Assembly (NCBI RefSeq): GCF_003337555.1
Contig: NZ_QPJK01000004.1
Coordinates: forward strand, 347,320 to 411,319
Direction: 5' to 3'
Origin: Pseudorhodoferax soli
GTDB lineage: Bacteria > Pseudomonadota > Gammaproteobacteria > Burkholderiales > Burkholderiaceae_C
DNA: 64,000 bases
Part shown: in pieces, positions 63,984-64,000 of the stretch
Position numbering within the stretch: position 1 is the first letter of the stretch
How the letters are laid out: each line of letters starts with the position of its first letter
Translations under genes and position numbers: made by a program
Notes under the pieces: generated by a model
The model's input: the letters and a program-made list of their open reading frames with translations, nothing else
Databases searched by the model: none
Told to the model about the DNA's origin: nothing

Positions 63984-64000
63984 TTACTCGCTGGTGAAGA
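63984..64000 (-). CDS. mreB: Last codons of MreB (gene runs off the right edge)
   Basis: Only four complete codons (Phe-Thr-Ser-Glu) and the TAA stop are inside the window. Their position 16 bp upstream of mreC, in the same frame direction, and the short acidic end agree with MreB, which normally heads this operon. The call rests on synteny. Confidence 0.6.

Overview
The window is a GC-rich chromosomal segment (by eye about two thirds G+C) from a betaproteobacterium of the order Burkholderiales, most likely family Comamonadaceae. The grounds are a PhaM-type polyhydroxyalkanoate granule regulator, a DUF3567 protein, a Bug/TctC solute receptor, a fused indolepyruvate ferredoxin oxidoreductase with a divergent Lrp-family gene, and housekeeping clusters typical of that group. 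Apart from a few accessory patches it is dense core genome. No rRNA, tRNA, CRISPR array, transposase or prophage gene was found, and no gene-free stretch exceeds 300 bp.

Layout. 0-4.5 kb: 5' end of recG, a TIGR01777 epimerase, queA and tgt (queuosine) separated by a large branched palindrome, then a vapBC toxin-antitoxin pair with its operator. 4.5-9.9 kb: LysR regulator divergent from an arylsulfotransferase-like beta-propeller gene and a Bug receptor; AI-2E-type permease. 8.9-15 kb (minus): zinc-ribbon membrane protein, LplT-PlsC fusion, FIST sensor, PhaM, FAH-family hydrolase. 15-20 kb: DUF3108, DUF3567, ChaN-like lipoprotein, purU, psd, LysR. 20-24 kb: glcD, a DUF4143 ATPase behind three evenly spaced palindromes, lrgA, lrgB. 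24-29 kb: pyrF, EamA exporter, the tsaB-rimI-uracil-DNA glycosylase operon, dacB. 29.5-31.7 kb: two convergent SGNH-fold lipoproteins, one with an intact catalytic set and one degenerate. 31.8-36.4 kb: purE-purK-tsaC operon, cnoX-like thioredoxin, purC. 36.5-43.3 kb: class I aldolase, DUF481 protein, pyk, desaturase, DUF3014, pgk. 43.4-49.4 kb: def-lipoprotein-fmt-azlC-azlD (minus), divergent from LysM-dprA-smg. 49.4-55.3 kb: second copy of the palindromic repeat family, then yajC-secD-secF-DUF1631 (minus). 55.4-60.4 kb: indolepyruvate ferredoxin oxidoreductase, Lrp regulator, an unassigned gene and a possible small RNA. 60.4-64 kb (minus): mreB tail, mreC, mreD, mrdA.

How the genes work together. 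Much of the content serves translation and tRNA modification (queA, tgt, tsaB, tsaC, rimI, fmt, def), purine and pyrimidine synthesis (purE, purK, purC, purU, pyrF), lower glycolysis (aldolase, pgk, pyk), protein export (yajC-secDF) and cell-wall shape (mreCD-mrdA, dacB). Several operons use 1-4 bp stop/start overlaps (purE/purK, tsaB/rimI, mreC/mreD, fmt/azlC, azlC/azlD, LplT-PlsC/zinc-ribbon, ATPase/lrgA).

Most interesting points: the 22-bp-periodic palindrome array that runs up to the start of the DUF4143 ATPase; the dispersed branched palindromes at 2.3-2.6 kb and 49.4-49.7 kb, the first of which supplies the queA stop codon; the SGNH enzyme/pseudoenzyme pair; a Firmicutes-like class I aldolase; the glcD-lrgAB neighbourhood; and a possible small RNA ending at a strong terminator near 60.4 kb.
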